Under the pieces are notes generated by a model. That model had not been told where the DNA came from and searched no databases. It worked only from the letters and a program-made list of their open reading frames with translations. This document shows, piece after piece, positions 1 to 7,077 of a stretch of 7,721 nt of DNA (its first letter is position 1; each line of letters starts with the position of its first letter). The stretch comes from Thermoprotei archaeon (GTDB taxonomy: Archaea > Thermoproteota > Thermoprotei_A > Sulfolobales > Desulfurococcaceae): positions 1 through 7,721 of the forward strand of contig QMWW01000050.1 of NCBI GenBank assembly GCA_003661825.1, given 5' to 3'. The translations under genes and the position numbers were made by a program.

Positions 1-685
1 TAAAGAACTTCCTAGAAGAAGATACAGCGTTGTGCGCACCACAACCAACGGGTAAACCTGTCAACGATTTTACATGGAGAGCAGCTTTCGTTGCAGCCAC
101 AAGGCTCGGGGGATCTACCACGAAGGTATCGATAAGAGGTGTTTCTATACCGATCTCCCCGAGTCTAGGCAGGATCCTTTGAAGCGCTTCTACTCTGTAA
201 TTGGCATCTGCTACTTGACTCGTGTATAGCAGTACTACGACATTCCTGCTCTTATACTCGTTTAATAGCTTTAGCTCTCTATTACTTGTCTCTGCCTTTA
301 TTGAGTTAATTATTACTCTGTCTCTAAGCCCTACTTCAGCTACGTATTTAGCAATTCCCTCCATTATATTCGTTGAAAGTACATCGACCAGAAACGGTTT
401 GTTAGTAGTACCTGCGACGAAGTCCACGTATTTCGTGAGCGCTTCGAGAGTATTTCCAGCAACATCTACGAGAGCTGGTATACCTACTTCTTCTGAGAGC
501 GCTTCCTGCGAGGATATAAGTGACTCTGCAGCTTCTCTATCGAATACGCCGCTGTTGGGATCTGAGACGATCTTGTGCTTATGATAGAAGATCGTGCCTA
601 TAAGTACTGGCGGATTTTCGGGATATCCTCCTATCTTTATAGATCCTATCTTTAGAATTCTTTGCTTAGATCTAAATCTAAACAA
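1..685 (-). CDS. mtrH: MtrH-family methyl-H4MPT methyltransferase, 3' end outside the window
   Basis: The protein resembles subunit H of the methyl-H4MPT:coenzyme M methyltransferase, which transfers a methyl group between H4MPT and a corrinoid cofactor and has a TIM-barrel fold. The 228 residues visible are about three quarters of the usual length near 310. They start LFRFRSKQ (methanogen MtrH starts MFRF) and carry GGYPENPPVLIGTIFY (19-34), the SDPNSGVFD segment (41-49), INSIKAE (126-132) and LPVGCGAHNAVSS near 211-223, all in MtrH order. The TTG start is well fixed: an in-frame TGA lies three codons upstream, no other start codon lies between, and GGGGAG sits nine bases before it. It is divergent from the ATP-grasp ligase gene. 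No MtrA-G neighbour is visible, so it may be part of a full Mtr complex encoded elsewhere or a stand-alone MtrH-type enzyme working with a separate corrinoid protein. Family assignment is firm; the methyl acceptor is unknown. Confidence 0.9.
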   Translation of the reverse strand, partial: MFRFRSKQRILKIGSIKIGGYPENPPVLIGTIFYHKHKIVSDPNSGVFDREAAESLISSQEALSEEVGIPALVDVAGNTLEALTKYVDFVAGTTNKPFLVDVLSTNIMEGIAKYVAEVGLRDRVIINSIKAETSNRELKLLNEYKSRNVVVLLYTSQVADANYRVEALQRILPRLGEIGIETPLIDTFVVDPPSLVAATKAALHVKSLTGLPVGCGAHNAVSSSRKFF

Positions 686-689
686 GACT

Positions 690-700
690 GATCACTCCCC
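690..700 (-). promoter_or_regulatory. Ribosome binding site of mtrH
   Basis: On the minus strand the sequence is GGGGAGTGATC, close to the archaeal consensus GGAGGTGATC. Its GGGGAG part ends nine bases before the TTG at 685. This spacing matches the other good sites in the window and supports the TTG start. Confidence 0.65.
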
Positions 701-750
701 TATGCTAAATCATTTGCCTCTCTATAACTAGAGCTACATAGGTTTTATCG

Positions 751-760
751 TTATAAATAA
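751..760. promoter_or_regulatory. TATA-like element in the divergent intergenic region
   Basis: The bases TTATAAATAA read as a TATA box on the plus strand and as TTATTTATAA on the minus strand. With the usual archaeal distance of about 26 bases from TATA centre to start, it would give a leader of roughly 40 bases for either the ligase gene (start 821) or mtrH (start 685). Either leader would include the proposed ribosome binding site. A second candidate, TTATAAG at 791-797, would give a nearly leaderless ligase transcript. The octamer TATAACTA occurs at 723-730 and 769-776, and AGTTA/TAACT form an inverted pair at 760-775; these are possible operator sites but short enough to be chance. No transcription start is visible from sequence alone. 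Confidence 0.35.
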
Positions 761-810
761 GTTACTCGTATAACTAAGTGATTGAGCTTGTTATAAGCGT
801 CTAGGGTAAA

Positions 811-816
811 GGCGGT
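811..816 (+). promoter_or_regulatory. Weak ribosome binding site of the ATP-grasp ligase gene
   Basis: GGCGGT differs by one base from GGAGGT and stands four bases before the ATG at 821. The spacing is shorter than the eight to nine bases of the other sites here, so leaderless translation remains possible. Confidence 0.35.
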
Positions 817-820
817 ATAC

Positions 821-1723
821 ATGAATATAGGTATATTCACTAGAAGGCCCAGTAGTTGGGCCTCTAGTGCCTTGATCAGGGCATTCAGGTCGCTTGGCCA
901 TAGAGTAATACCCCTTAGATTTAGAGATGTGGTCGCGTTCATAGATAGAGATCGTTTGAAAGTCTTTGTTAAGGGAATGGACTTAATAAGCGAAGTAGCA
1001 GCCGTTGTTGTAAGACCTTTTGGAAGAGTAAGCCTTGACCAGGCTGTACTTAGGCTTGACCTATTGTATGCTCTGCACGAACACGGCATCTCAGTATTCA
1101 ATGAACCTATGGCTATAGAAAAATGTGTTGACAAATTTAGAGCTCTATATACTTTGAAACTACACGGTATACCCGTGCCTAGAACCCTAGTAGCTGAGCG
1201 CTCTAGCCTAGCTCTTCGCAGTCTGGATATGATCAAATCACGCCATATAGTGGTTAAACCAATGTTTGGATCGAGAGGACACGGTGCCACCAGGGTTAAG
1301 ATAAGTGATCGCGAAGTTCTCTGGGAAATAGCTAGGTCTTTAGCGTTCACTAGACACACTATATATTTACAGGAGTACATAGAGCACGGCGGTGCTGACA
1401 TAAGGGTATTCGTCCTAGGCGACAAAGTTCTAGCAGCTATGTATCGTAAAGCTCCTTCCAGTTCTTGGAAGACAAACATAGCACGTGGTGGAAGGCCTGA
1501 ACGCATAGAGAGGCTTGAACCAGAGATCGAGGAGATAGCTCTAAAGGCTACCTCTATTCTTGGATGCGAAATAGCCGGTGTAGACTTGGTTAGAGAAGGT
1601 GAATCTGTTTCCGTGCTAGAAGTCAACAGTCAGCCTGGCTGGCACGGATTACAGAGTGTCTGCCCAGATATAGACATAGCGCTAGAAATAGCCAAATATG
1701 TAGTTGAGCATACGAGGAAGTAG
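821..1723 (+). CDS. ATP-grasp glutamate ligase, probably H4MPT:glutamate ligase (MptN-like)
   Basis: This is a 300-residue ATP-grasp enzyme of the RimK/MptN/CofF group, which joins an amino acid, usually L-glutamate, to a carboxylate through an acyl phosphate. Residues 1-95 form the N-terminal domain. DKFRA (104-108) and IVVKP (143-147) mark the ATP-binding lysines, GSRGHG (150-155) the glycine-rich loop, QEYIEHGGADIRVFVLG (184-200) the hinge and following strands, and SWKTNIARGG (215-224) the conserved Asn/Arg segment. Asp255, Glu267 and Asn269 (in LEVNSQPGW) are the expected metal ligands. Its length is normal. Between mch and mtrH, addition of glutamate to H4MPT (giving a tetrahydrosarcinapterin-like cofactor) is the most economical role, as known for MptN of Methanocaldococcus. 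An F420 (CofF-like) or RimK-like protein-modifying role cannot be excluded from sequence alone. It converges on mch with 19 bases between stop codons. Confidence 0.72.
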   Translation: MNIGIFTRRPSSWASSALIRAFRSLGHRVIPLRFRDVVAFIDRDRLKVFVKGMDLISEVAAVVVRPFGRVSLDQAVLRLDLLYALHEHGISVFNEPMAIEKCVDKFRALYTLKLHGIPVPRTLVAERSSLALRSLDMIKSRHIVVKPMFGSRGHGATRVKISDREVLWEIARSLAFTRHTIYLQEYIEHGGADIRVFVLGDKVLAAMYRKAPSSSWKTNIARGGRPERIERLEPEIEEIALKATSILGCEIAGVDLVREGESVSVLEVNSQPGWHGLQSVCPDIDIALEIAKYVVEHTRK

Positions 1724-1742
1724 AAAGAGTAGAAGTGAAGGT

Positions 1743-2699
1743 TTAAAAACCTAGTGCTTTCTCAAGGATCTCGTAGTTTATCTTCCCAGCTTTAAAGCTA
1801 GACCCTGTGGTCGCGTTGTTAACTACTACTACGGCTGGGGCGAATACTAGTGGATCTACTTTGTACAGGAAGTCCCATCCATACTGTGCCACCAGCTCTG
1901 TGAAAGATTTACCATAGTCTTTAGAGGAAGAGCTAGGTACTTTTTCAATGATTTTCTTAAGCTCGTCATCGCCTAGGTCTTCAACAGTGTAGTAAGTTAT
2001 TCCGCCGTAGAGTAACATGTCATTGGTTCTCCCAGCCATTTTCAGGGCATCCGTGTGCACAGGTGCTACGGGACACACGCCGAAGCCGTATTTTATCGTC
2101 TTAATATCAAACCCTATAGCATCTAGTTTAAATATACCAGTTTCAACTATTCTCGCGCTGACCTGTACTGAGCCTGTAACACTAGACGGAGATACCAGTA
2201 CTAGGTATAGGTTTTTAGGTTCCACCCCTATCTGCTCACTAACATGTTTTACCACTTCTTCATCTGGATAGCTCTCTGTTTCAAGTACTAGGACTGCTTC
2301 ATCAGATGACTCGCTATATCCTATTTTCTCGAAGAGCTTCTTCGGTTTTCTCGCTAATGCTCGGGCAGGCCCGCTCCCATTCGCGAAAAACCTGCCTACC
2401 TTTATCCTCCAACCAGCTAGTTGCGAAGCCATACACGCTTCAACTGGGTGGTCGGTTGATACCTCTACGGCAGGGACAACGTAGTCTCTGATCTCGTAGC
2501 TAGTAGTAGATACTTCTGCCAAACCTCCAAGACAGATCTTTGAAACAAGTAGTCCTGCCTCAAAACTACCGGGTGCCTTCACACCCGCATCAACGACGTT
2601 GGCACCTCCGATCTTGAGTGTAGATACCTTTAGCTCTTTCTCCCGGTCAACCATTTCTTTAGCTATTCTTACAGCCAAGCGGTTCATAGAGAAGCTCAT
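1743..2699 (-). CDS. mch: Methenyl-H4MPT cyclohydrolase
   Basis: This cytoplasmic enzyme reversibly converts N5-formyl-H4MPT to methenyl-H4MPT and water, the step after Ftr. At 318 residues it matches the family length of about 320. It carries the hallmark stretches CLGGLAEV (56-63), FFANGSGPARALARKP (104-119), SPSSVTGSVQVSARIVETG (170-188), APVHTDALKMAGRTNDMLLYGG (within 212-233) and PSSSSKDYGKSF (255-266). Arg183 and Glu186, in SARIVETG, correspond to the pair shown to be catalytic in the Archaeoglobus enzyme. The ATG start overlaps the fwdC stop as ATGA, which implies translational coupling. A second Met at residue 5 is a possible alternative start. It is the last gene of the operon seen here and ends 19 bases from the convergent ligase gene; no clear T-run terminator was found there. 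Confidence 0.96.
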   Translation of the reverse strand: MSFSMNRLAVRIAKEMVDREKELKVSTLKIGGANVVDAGVKAPGSFEAGLLVSKICLGGLAEVSTTSYEIRDYVVPAVEVSTDHPVEACMASQLAGWRIKVGRFFANGSGPARALARKPKKLFEKIGYSESSDEAVLVLETESYPDEEVVKHVSEQIGVEPKNLYLVLVSPSSVTGSVQVSARIVETGIFKLDAIGFDIKTIKYGFGVCPVAPVHTDALKMAGRTNDMLLYGGITYYTVEDLGDDELKKIIEKVPSSSSKDYGKSFTELVAQYGWDFLYKVDPLVFAPAVVVVNNATTGSSFKAGKINYEILEKALGF

Positions 2700-3553
2700 A
2701 GCCTCATCCCTTCGACTAGCTCTTTATAAGGCTCTAATAGGGCTTTATTATCTTCATACGATAAGTACAGTAACCCCCTTCCGCCTACTATAGCATCACC
2801 GATGAATAGCATGAATGATTTATCGAATCTAATGCCTTTTGCTTTTACACTCGGCAGAATAGCATCAGCGTAAAAGCTTGGTAGCAGACATTCGACTTTT
2901 CCACCTATAACTATCTTCCCAGCATACATGTTTGTGCCTGGATATATCCCAGCATTTCCAACAACTACTATTGTCCCTCCCTGCATATCGACGCCTACAA
3001 GGTTTCCCGCATCGCCATGTATAATTATGGTACCGCTCTTCATACCTACTCCTACCTCTGCCCCAGCTCTTCCGTGCACTATGATCTTTCCACCCTTCAT
3101 ACCTTTACCCGGTTTCTCTCCCTGAAGCTTTCCTCCAAGCTTATGGCCTGCATCACCAAGTACCTCTATAGTTCCACCCCTCATCTTAGATCCTGTGTAG
3201 TTCCTAGTGTTGCCTTTAACCACTATCGACCCACCACGCATCTTATAACCGGTAAAGTGTCCTACATCGCCCTCTACTACTATTCTTCCTCCCGACATCC
3301 TATATCCTAGATAGCATAGCTTGTTTGAACCCTGTTTCAACAGGATCTCGATATCGCCGGGGTTTTCCGGCGCTCTTTCAGGCCCTACTATGTCGAAGAG
3401 TTCGCCTATTCTAACCTCTCTTCCTCCTTCAAGGAGGACGATCTTCTTTATTTCATCTAACTTTTTACCAGCGAACTGATCCGGCGTGATACGTCTAGCA
3501 TCTACGAGTACTGCTGGGACGTATTTTAAGCTTAAAGCGTATGTCACAACCAA
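2696..3553 (-). CDS. fwdC: Formylmethanofuran dehydrogenase subunit C
   Basis: FwdC is a structural subunit of the formylmethanofuran dehydrogenase complex (CO2 + methanofuran + electrons to formyl-methanofuran) and packs against FwdA and the redox module. The 285-residue protein has an N-terminal part (1-75) and then about seven copies, residues 83-218, of a roughly 19-residue repeat of the form G-x-x-M-x-G-G-x-I-x-V-x-G-x-x-G. This is the right-handed beta-helix typical of FwdC and of the glutamate synthase C-terminal domain. A C-terminal segment (220-285) follows. The fourth repeat is longer, with a GEKPGKG insertion near 145-151. The TTG start is chosen because GAGGTGA lies seven bases upstream, across the fwdA stop. 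The gene starts seven bases after that stop and overlaps mch by four bases. Confidence 0.95.
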   Translation of the reverse strand: MVVTYALSLKYVPAVLVDARRITPDQFAGKKLDEIKKIVLLEGGREVRIGELFDIVGPERAPENPGDIEILLKQGSNKLCYLGYRMSGGRIVVEGDVGHFTGYKMRGGSIVVKGNTRNYTGSKMRGGTIEVLGDAGHKLGGKLQGEKPGKGMKGGKIIVHGRAGAEVGVGMKSGTIIIHGDAGNLVGVDMQGGTIVVVGNAGIYPGTNMYAGKIVIGGKVECLLPSFYADAILPSVKAKGIRFDKSFMLFIGDAIVGGRGLLYLSYEDNKALLEPYKELVEGMRL

Positions 3554-3560
3554 TATTACG

Positions 3561-3567
3561 TCACCTC
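3561..3567 (-). promoter_or_regulatory. Ribosome binding site of fwdC, overlapping the fwdA stop
   Basis: GAGGTGA on the minus strand is a near-perfect archaeal Shine-Dalgarno sequence. Its TGA is the fwdA stop codon, and it stands seven bases before the TTG at 3553. It decides the fwdC start over the in-frame GTG six bases further on (3547). Confidence 0.75.
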
Positions 3568-5285
3568 GTAAGCTGTGTAGAGATCTTGATCTTAACCGGG
3601 TTTCTAATCTCCTCCTCGTTTATAATGAAAGAATCTAGTGTTATAGAGTAGTATTCTTTGAACTTCTTTTCTAGCACTCTTTTTACCTCCTTCTCTAGAT
3701 CGCTAGGTATAACTGGTTCGGCGTAGTAGGTTCTACCATATATGGTTTTAACTACTTCGCCTTCTTTAACCACTATCACGCCGTCTTTTATAACAAGCCA
3801 TGTTCTCTTGAATGCTTGTATAAGCTTTTTGTAGTTCTTGCTGATCTCTACTTCTCTAGGGTCAATATCATAGATAGCTACGTCGGCATCAGCTCCTACG
3901 CCTAAGTGTCCTTTACGTTTCTCGAGACCAAGAAGTTTTGCCGGAGCAGCTCTCGTCATTACGGCTAAGTCGTATAGAGTGAACTCTGTATTTATTGATG
4001 GTAGTGCGCTTCTTTTAAGAGCTAGCTGACTCATATCCCTCATATCGTCTTCTCTAGCTTTCTTGCTAAGTAGCCATGCAAACATCTTTGGATAGTCGGT
4101 AAAGGGACCGGCATTAGGGTGATCAGTTGTAGGTATTATTCGCCAGGGATCCCTAGAGATAAGCGCTACCTCGAGCCCTATAACCCACTGTATGGTGTTA
4201 ACATAGTTCCGCTTACGGTAGACATACGGCACTATTCCAGCAGCTGTTTCAACCTCTGTATCCGCGCTAGCCCACTTCCACCTTGTTAAGTGGTATAAGA
4301 CAAATTCGAAGGGAGCGTCAGCGGTCATAGTAGTAGCAGGTCTTCCTGGTATTACCTGGCCTAAGTCAAGCGATACATAGGGATTTCTACTCATAGCTTC
4401 AGCTATATCCTCTCCTCCACTTCTAAGAGTAGTCCACGAGTCGCCCTTGTAGCCTGTGAACTGTACATGAGTTATATGCAGTGCGGGGCCATCATCCACT
4501 CTCTTGATCTCCCTAACTATATCCATCGTCTTTAGAGTTGTTAGATAGTTACCTGGGTAGCCTAGTCTATTACAGTGTACATGCATTTTATGCGGGAGCC
4601 TTAACAGCTGAGAAGCATTACCAATTTCTCTTATTATGTCTCTAGGCGTTAGATCGTAGCCTGGTATTTGATCGTCTAAGTCTATACCCTTACCTTTGAT
4701 GAGCCATGCAACATCAGAGCCTGGATCGACTAGTTTTAATGCTAAGGTCTTAGTGCTTGATAATAGCCATGCAAAGTATGCTGCTAAAAGCTCGGTTGAA
4801 GCCTCTGAGATCAAGTCTAGAGCGATCCAATTTGAATCTACCAGTACGAATGCCGCTTTGTCTATAATAGGAATAGCGTTTAGCTCTTCATGGGTATGTC
4901 TAGTCTTTATAGGTGGAGTTGCTGGTTCTACTACGAATGTATATCCCATTCGTGCATACTCATATCCGAATCTAAATACATTTGGAACAGTGAGCCCAGT
5001 CTCTGCTCTGCGATGCGGCAATACATGCGGTTTATTAGTGAGGTAGTGATCTTCCGGTCTCAGCAACCTGCCGACATTTACTTTAGGGCCGGCTATGTGG
5101 CTATGGATATCTATTCCTCCAGCCATAACTACTTTTCCACGAGCATCGATAATCATTGCTTTACTTTCATCTATCTCGGTTGATTCGACTATTTTACCGT
5201 TCTTTATCGCTATATCCATTACTTCCCCGTTTATGCCATTAATCGGATCAAATACTATACCGTTTTTTATAAGGATCTGGGTCAA
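3561..5285 (-). CDS. fwdA: Formylmethanofuran dehydrogenase subunit A (amidohydrolase)
   Basis: FwdA is the amidohydrolase subunit. A two-metal site condenses formate with methanofuran (or hydrolyses formyl-methanofuran), with formate exchanged with subunit B through an internal channel. The 574-residue length is typical. Residues 1-55 and the C-terminal part of the metal-dependent hydrolase fold flank a TIM barrel. Metal ligands visible by comparison with the Methanothermobacter enzyme are His61 and His63 (DIHSHIAG), Lys184 (ALKLVDPG, the expected carboxylated lysine), His237 (HVHCNRLG) and the catalytic Asp388 (TTDHPNAGPFT). HITHVQFTGYKG (270-281) is also characteristic. All key residues are present, so it should be active. 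The TTG start overlaps the fwdDB stop as TTGA, with only a weak ribosome binding site, which suggests translation depends on fwdDB. It lies between fwdDB and fwdC in the operon. Confidence 0.97.
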   Translation of the reverse strand: MTQILIKNGIVFDPINGINGEVMDIAIKNGKIVESTEIDESKAMIIDARGKVVMAGGIDIHSHIAGPKVNVGRLLRPEDHYLTNKPHVLPHRRAETGLTVPNVFRFGYEYARMGYTFVVEPATPPIKTRHTHEELNAIPIIDKAAFVLVDSNWIALDLISEASTELLAAYFAWLLSSTKTLALKLVDPGSDVAWLIKGKGIDLDDQIPGYDLTPRDIIREIGNASQLLRLPHKMHVHCNRLGYPGNYLTTLKTMDIVREIKRVDDGPALHITHVQFTGYKGDSWTTLRSGGEDIAEAMSRNPYVSLDLGQVIPGRPATTMTADAPFEFVLYHLTRWKWASADTEVETAAGIVPYVYRKRNYVNTIQWVIGLEVALISRDPWRIIPTTDHPNAGPFTDYPKMFAWLLSKKAREDDMRDMSQLALKRSALPSINTEFTLYDLAVMTRAAPAKLLGLEKRKGHLGVGADADVAIYDIDPREVEISKNYKKLIQAFKRTWLVIKDGVIVVKEGEVVKTIYGRTYYAEPVIPSDLEKEVKRVLEKKFKEYYSITLDSFIINEEEIRNPVKIKISTQLTR

Positions 5286-7036
5286 CGTCCTAACCCCATT
5301 CTAGCTTTTACTTTATCTATAAGCTTTTTCAATATATCGACGTCACATAGAACACCAGACGGCGGATCTACCACTTTCTTCATGCGAAGAGGCACTCCGT
5401 CCATCCTATATGCCGAGCCACTACACTCTATTCCAACGAAACCAGCTGGTATTATTACATCTGCAAAGGCTGTGGTCAACGACCACTTTGCATCAACAAC
5501 TATTACCGGGATCTTTGAGATGTTTTCAACAGCTTTCCTCGGGAAGTGCGCTACAGGATCGCTTGCAATGACTAGCAAAGCATCGACATCTCCACTGGCT
5601 AATAGGTCTGTTGCACTGGTAACGCCTATGGCCATTCTAGAGAACTTCCTGGCATAGTCCGTTGCAAATGGGTAACAGGTAATCCATAAAGATACCTCGT
5701 TAGCTCCTGCTACGTTGAAGTGTCCCCTCATGGGGAGTAATCCAAACTTCGTCCACTCATTTAGCTCTTGTACAAGCCTGATCACTCCTACAATATTCCT
5801 GTATTTAGCACCAGTCATAGTTACTCCTAAACCAAAGAATATTACACCGTATCTAGCGGATTTCATCATTTCTGCCAGCTCTAGTACTTTCTCTCTTGGC
5901 ACTCCAGCTACTTTTGGAGCCTCTATCTCGAGGTCACGAATAGCCATTCGTAGAGCAGTTATGAACTCTAGATCCCTGCCGGGCTCGAGCTGAATGTACA
6001 GATCGGCCAGCTCCGCTGTAGGAGTTTTCCTCACATCTATTACTACGACTTTTCTCTCCTTTCTACCCTTAACATACTTACCTTTTCTCATGACTATTCT
6101 TGCTATGTGATTAGGATGTGCTTCAGCCGGATTACATCCCCAAAATATAACGAGATCGGCGAGGTGTATGGCCACGGCAAAAGTATACCTAACAGCACCT
6201 ACCTCTTGAACGGCTAAAGCAGTAGGTCCATGGCAGAATACAGAGGTATTGTCTACTACACCATTAAGTATTTCTGCTAGCTCTATTGCATACTCGTTTG
6301 CCTCTACACAAGTGCTTGAAAGCCCAAATATAAGCGGATACTTAGCCTTAACGAGTATGTCAGCCGCCTTATCTAAGGCCTCCTCTAGATCTACTGGTAT
6401 TAACCTACCATTCTTCCTAATATAGGGTTTTAGTACTCTATGTCTGTGGTAATTTAGGAATTTTGAAACCGATATTGCGCATCCACCTACGTTCCTAATG
6501 ATCCTGTTGCCATCGAGCTCTATCTTTAAGTGATCACAGAGATCTCCACAGAAAGAACATACAACATTTTCGACTACTTTCTTCTCTCCAGGCTTAACCT
6601 CTAGATCCTCCATGTAAACCTCGAGGCCCTTTGCACCTAACTGTTTTAGTAGCTGCTCGAGGGTAGTTGGCTGTTCCGTCGTAGCCTCTACCCTGACCTT
6701 TATACCCTTTAGAGTAGGCATACCTGTGCCATCAGTATCCGGTCCTATGAGGAAATTAGCCCATGGACCCATTGGTATGAATATCTCTCCTCTAGGCAAA
6801 CGCTTACTAATCTTCACAGGAAGCACTACTGAGCCATAATCACTTGTCACCTTAGCTCTGTCCTTTACTCCCAGCTCTTTAGCGTCTTCGGGATTCATCT
6901 CGAGTATTGCTACAGAGTTAAAGTATCGCGTACTCCACTTAGTTTCACTCTCCATCGATATAGCCTGCATAGTCGTTCTCCCAGTATTGAGCACGAAGAA
7001 CCTATTTGTTCCAAGGGGGTGCTGGAAGGCACTCAT
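5282..7036 (-). CDS. fwdDB: Fused formylmethanofuran dehydrogenase subunits D and B (Mo/W protein)
   Basis: One 584-residue reading frame joins two subunits that are usually separate. Residues 10-120 are FwdD, the molybdopterin-dinucleotide-binding beta-barrel domain (LNTGRT, MNPEDAKELGV, DYGSVV, IPMGPWANFLIGPDTDGTGMP). After a linker (about 121-155), residues 157-584 are FwdB, the Mo/W-bis-pterin subunit that reduces CO2 to formate. Cys160, Cys163, Cys167 and Cys186 are the expected 4Fe-4S ligands, with the same spacing as in methanogen FwdB. Cys268 (SVFCHGPT) is the expected metal ligand, cysteine rather than selenocysteine. WGCNPAEAHPNHIAR, IPMRGHFNVAG-like LLPMRGHFNVAG, SDPVAHFPRKA and YRMDGVPLRMKKVVD are FwdB hallmarks. 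The ATG at 7036 is preferred over a GTG two codons upstream because AGAGGT stands eight bases before it; the GTG would leave only two bases. It is downstream of ftr by 41 bases and overlaps fwdA. Confidence 0.94.
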   Translation of the reverse strand: MSAFQHPLGTNRFFVLNTGRTTMQAISMESETKWSTRYFNSVAILEMNPEDAKELGVKDRAKVTSDYGSVVLPVKISKRLPRGEIFIPMGPWANFLIGPDTDGTGMPTLKGIKVRVEATTEQPTTLEQLLKQLGAKGLEVYMEDLEVKPGEKKVVENVVCSFCGDLCDHLKIELDGNRIIRNVGGCAISVSKFLNYHRHRVLKPYIRKNGRLIPVDLEEALDKAADILVKAKYPLIFGLSSTCVEANEYAIELAEILNGVVDNTSVFCHGPTALAVQEVGAVRYTFAVAIHLADLVIFWGCNPAEAHPNHIARIVMRKGKYVKGRKERKVVVIDVRKTPTAELADLYIQLEPGRDLEFITALRMAIRDLEIEAPKVAGVPREKVLELAEMMKSARYGVIFFGLGVTMTGAKYRNIVGVIRLVQELNEWTKFGLLPMRGHFNVAGANEVSLWITCYPFATDYARKFSRMAIGVTSATDLLASGDVDALLVIASDPVAHFPRKAVENISKIPVIVVDAKWSLTTAFADVIIPAGFVGIECSGSAYRMDGVPLRMKKVVDPPSGVLCDVDILKKLIDKVKARMGLGR

Positions 7037-7044
7037 TTCCACTT

Positions 7045-7050
7045 ACCTCT
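7045..7050 (-). promoter_or_regulatory. Ribosome binding site of fwdDB
   Basis: AGAGGT on the minus strand lies eight bases before the ATG at 7036, but only two bases before the in-frame GTG at 7042. It therefore favours the shorter, 584-residue product. The 41-base gap to ftr shows no convincing promoter. Confidence 0.6.
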
Positions 7051-7077
7051 TATATGCTGTGCTCTGATAGTACTAGC

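Noticed and set aside
222..584. A 120-codon open frame on the plus strand opposite mtrH
   Set aside because: It lies wholly inside the recognisable mtrH frame, is low-complexity Ser/Thr/Leu-rich and has no ribosome binding site of note.
751..1626. A 291-codon open frame on the minus strand opposite the ATP-grasp ligase
   Set aside because: It is fully antisense to a gene with clear ATP-grasp motifs, starts within its 3' half, matches no family I recognise and is Ser/Leu/Arg-rich, as expected of a shadow frame.
1739..1752. Inverted repeat AGGTTT-AA-AAACCT between the convergent genes, as a possible shared terminator
   Set aside because: The two-base loop is too short for a stable hairpin, the arms are AT-rich, and no T-run follows on either strand. 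It also overlaps the mch stop.
2928..3310. Two overlapping plus-strand open frames with repeated Pro/Thr/Ser patterns
   Set aside because: They mirror the glycine-rich repeats of fwdC on the other strand; the apparent repetition is a by-product of that coding repeat.
6200..6260. Selenocysteine at the FwdB metal-ligand position
   Set aside because: The codon is TGC in SVFCHGPT, so the protein uses cysteine; no in-frame TGA is present.
5282..7036. The D-B fusion as a frameshift or missed stop codon
   Set aside because: Both parts share one continuous frame with a charged, plausible linker and intact motifs on each side, so nothing in the sequence indicates an error. Only comparison with relatives could show one.
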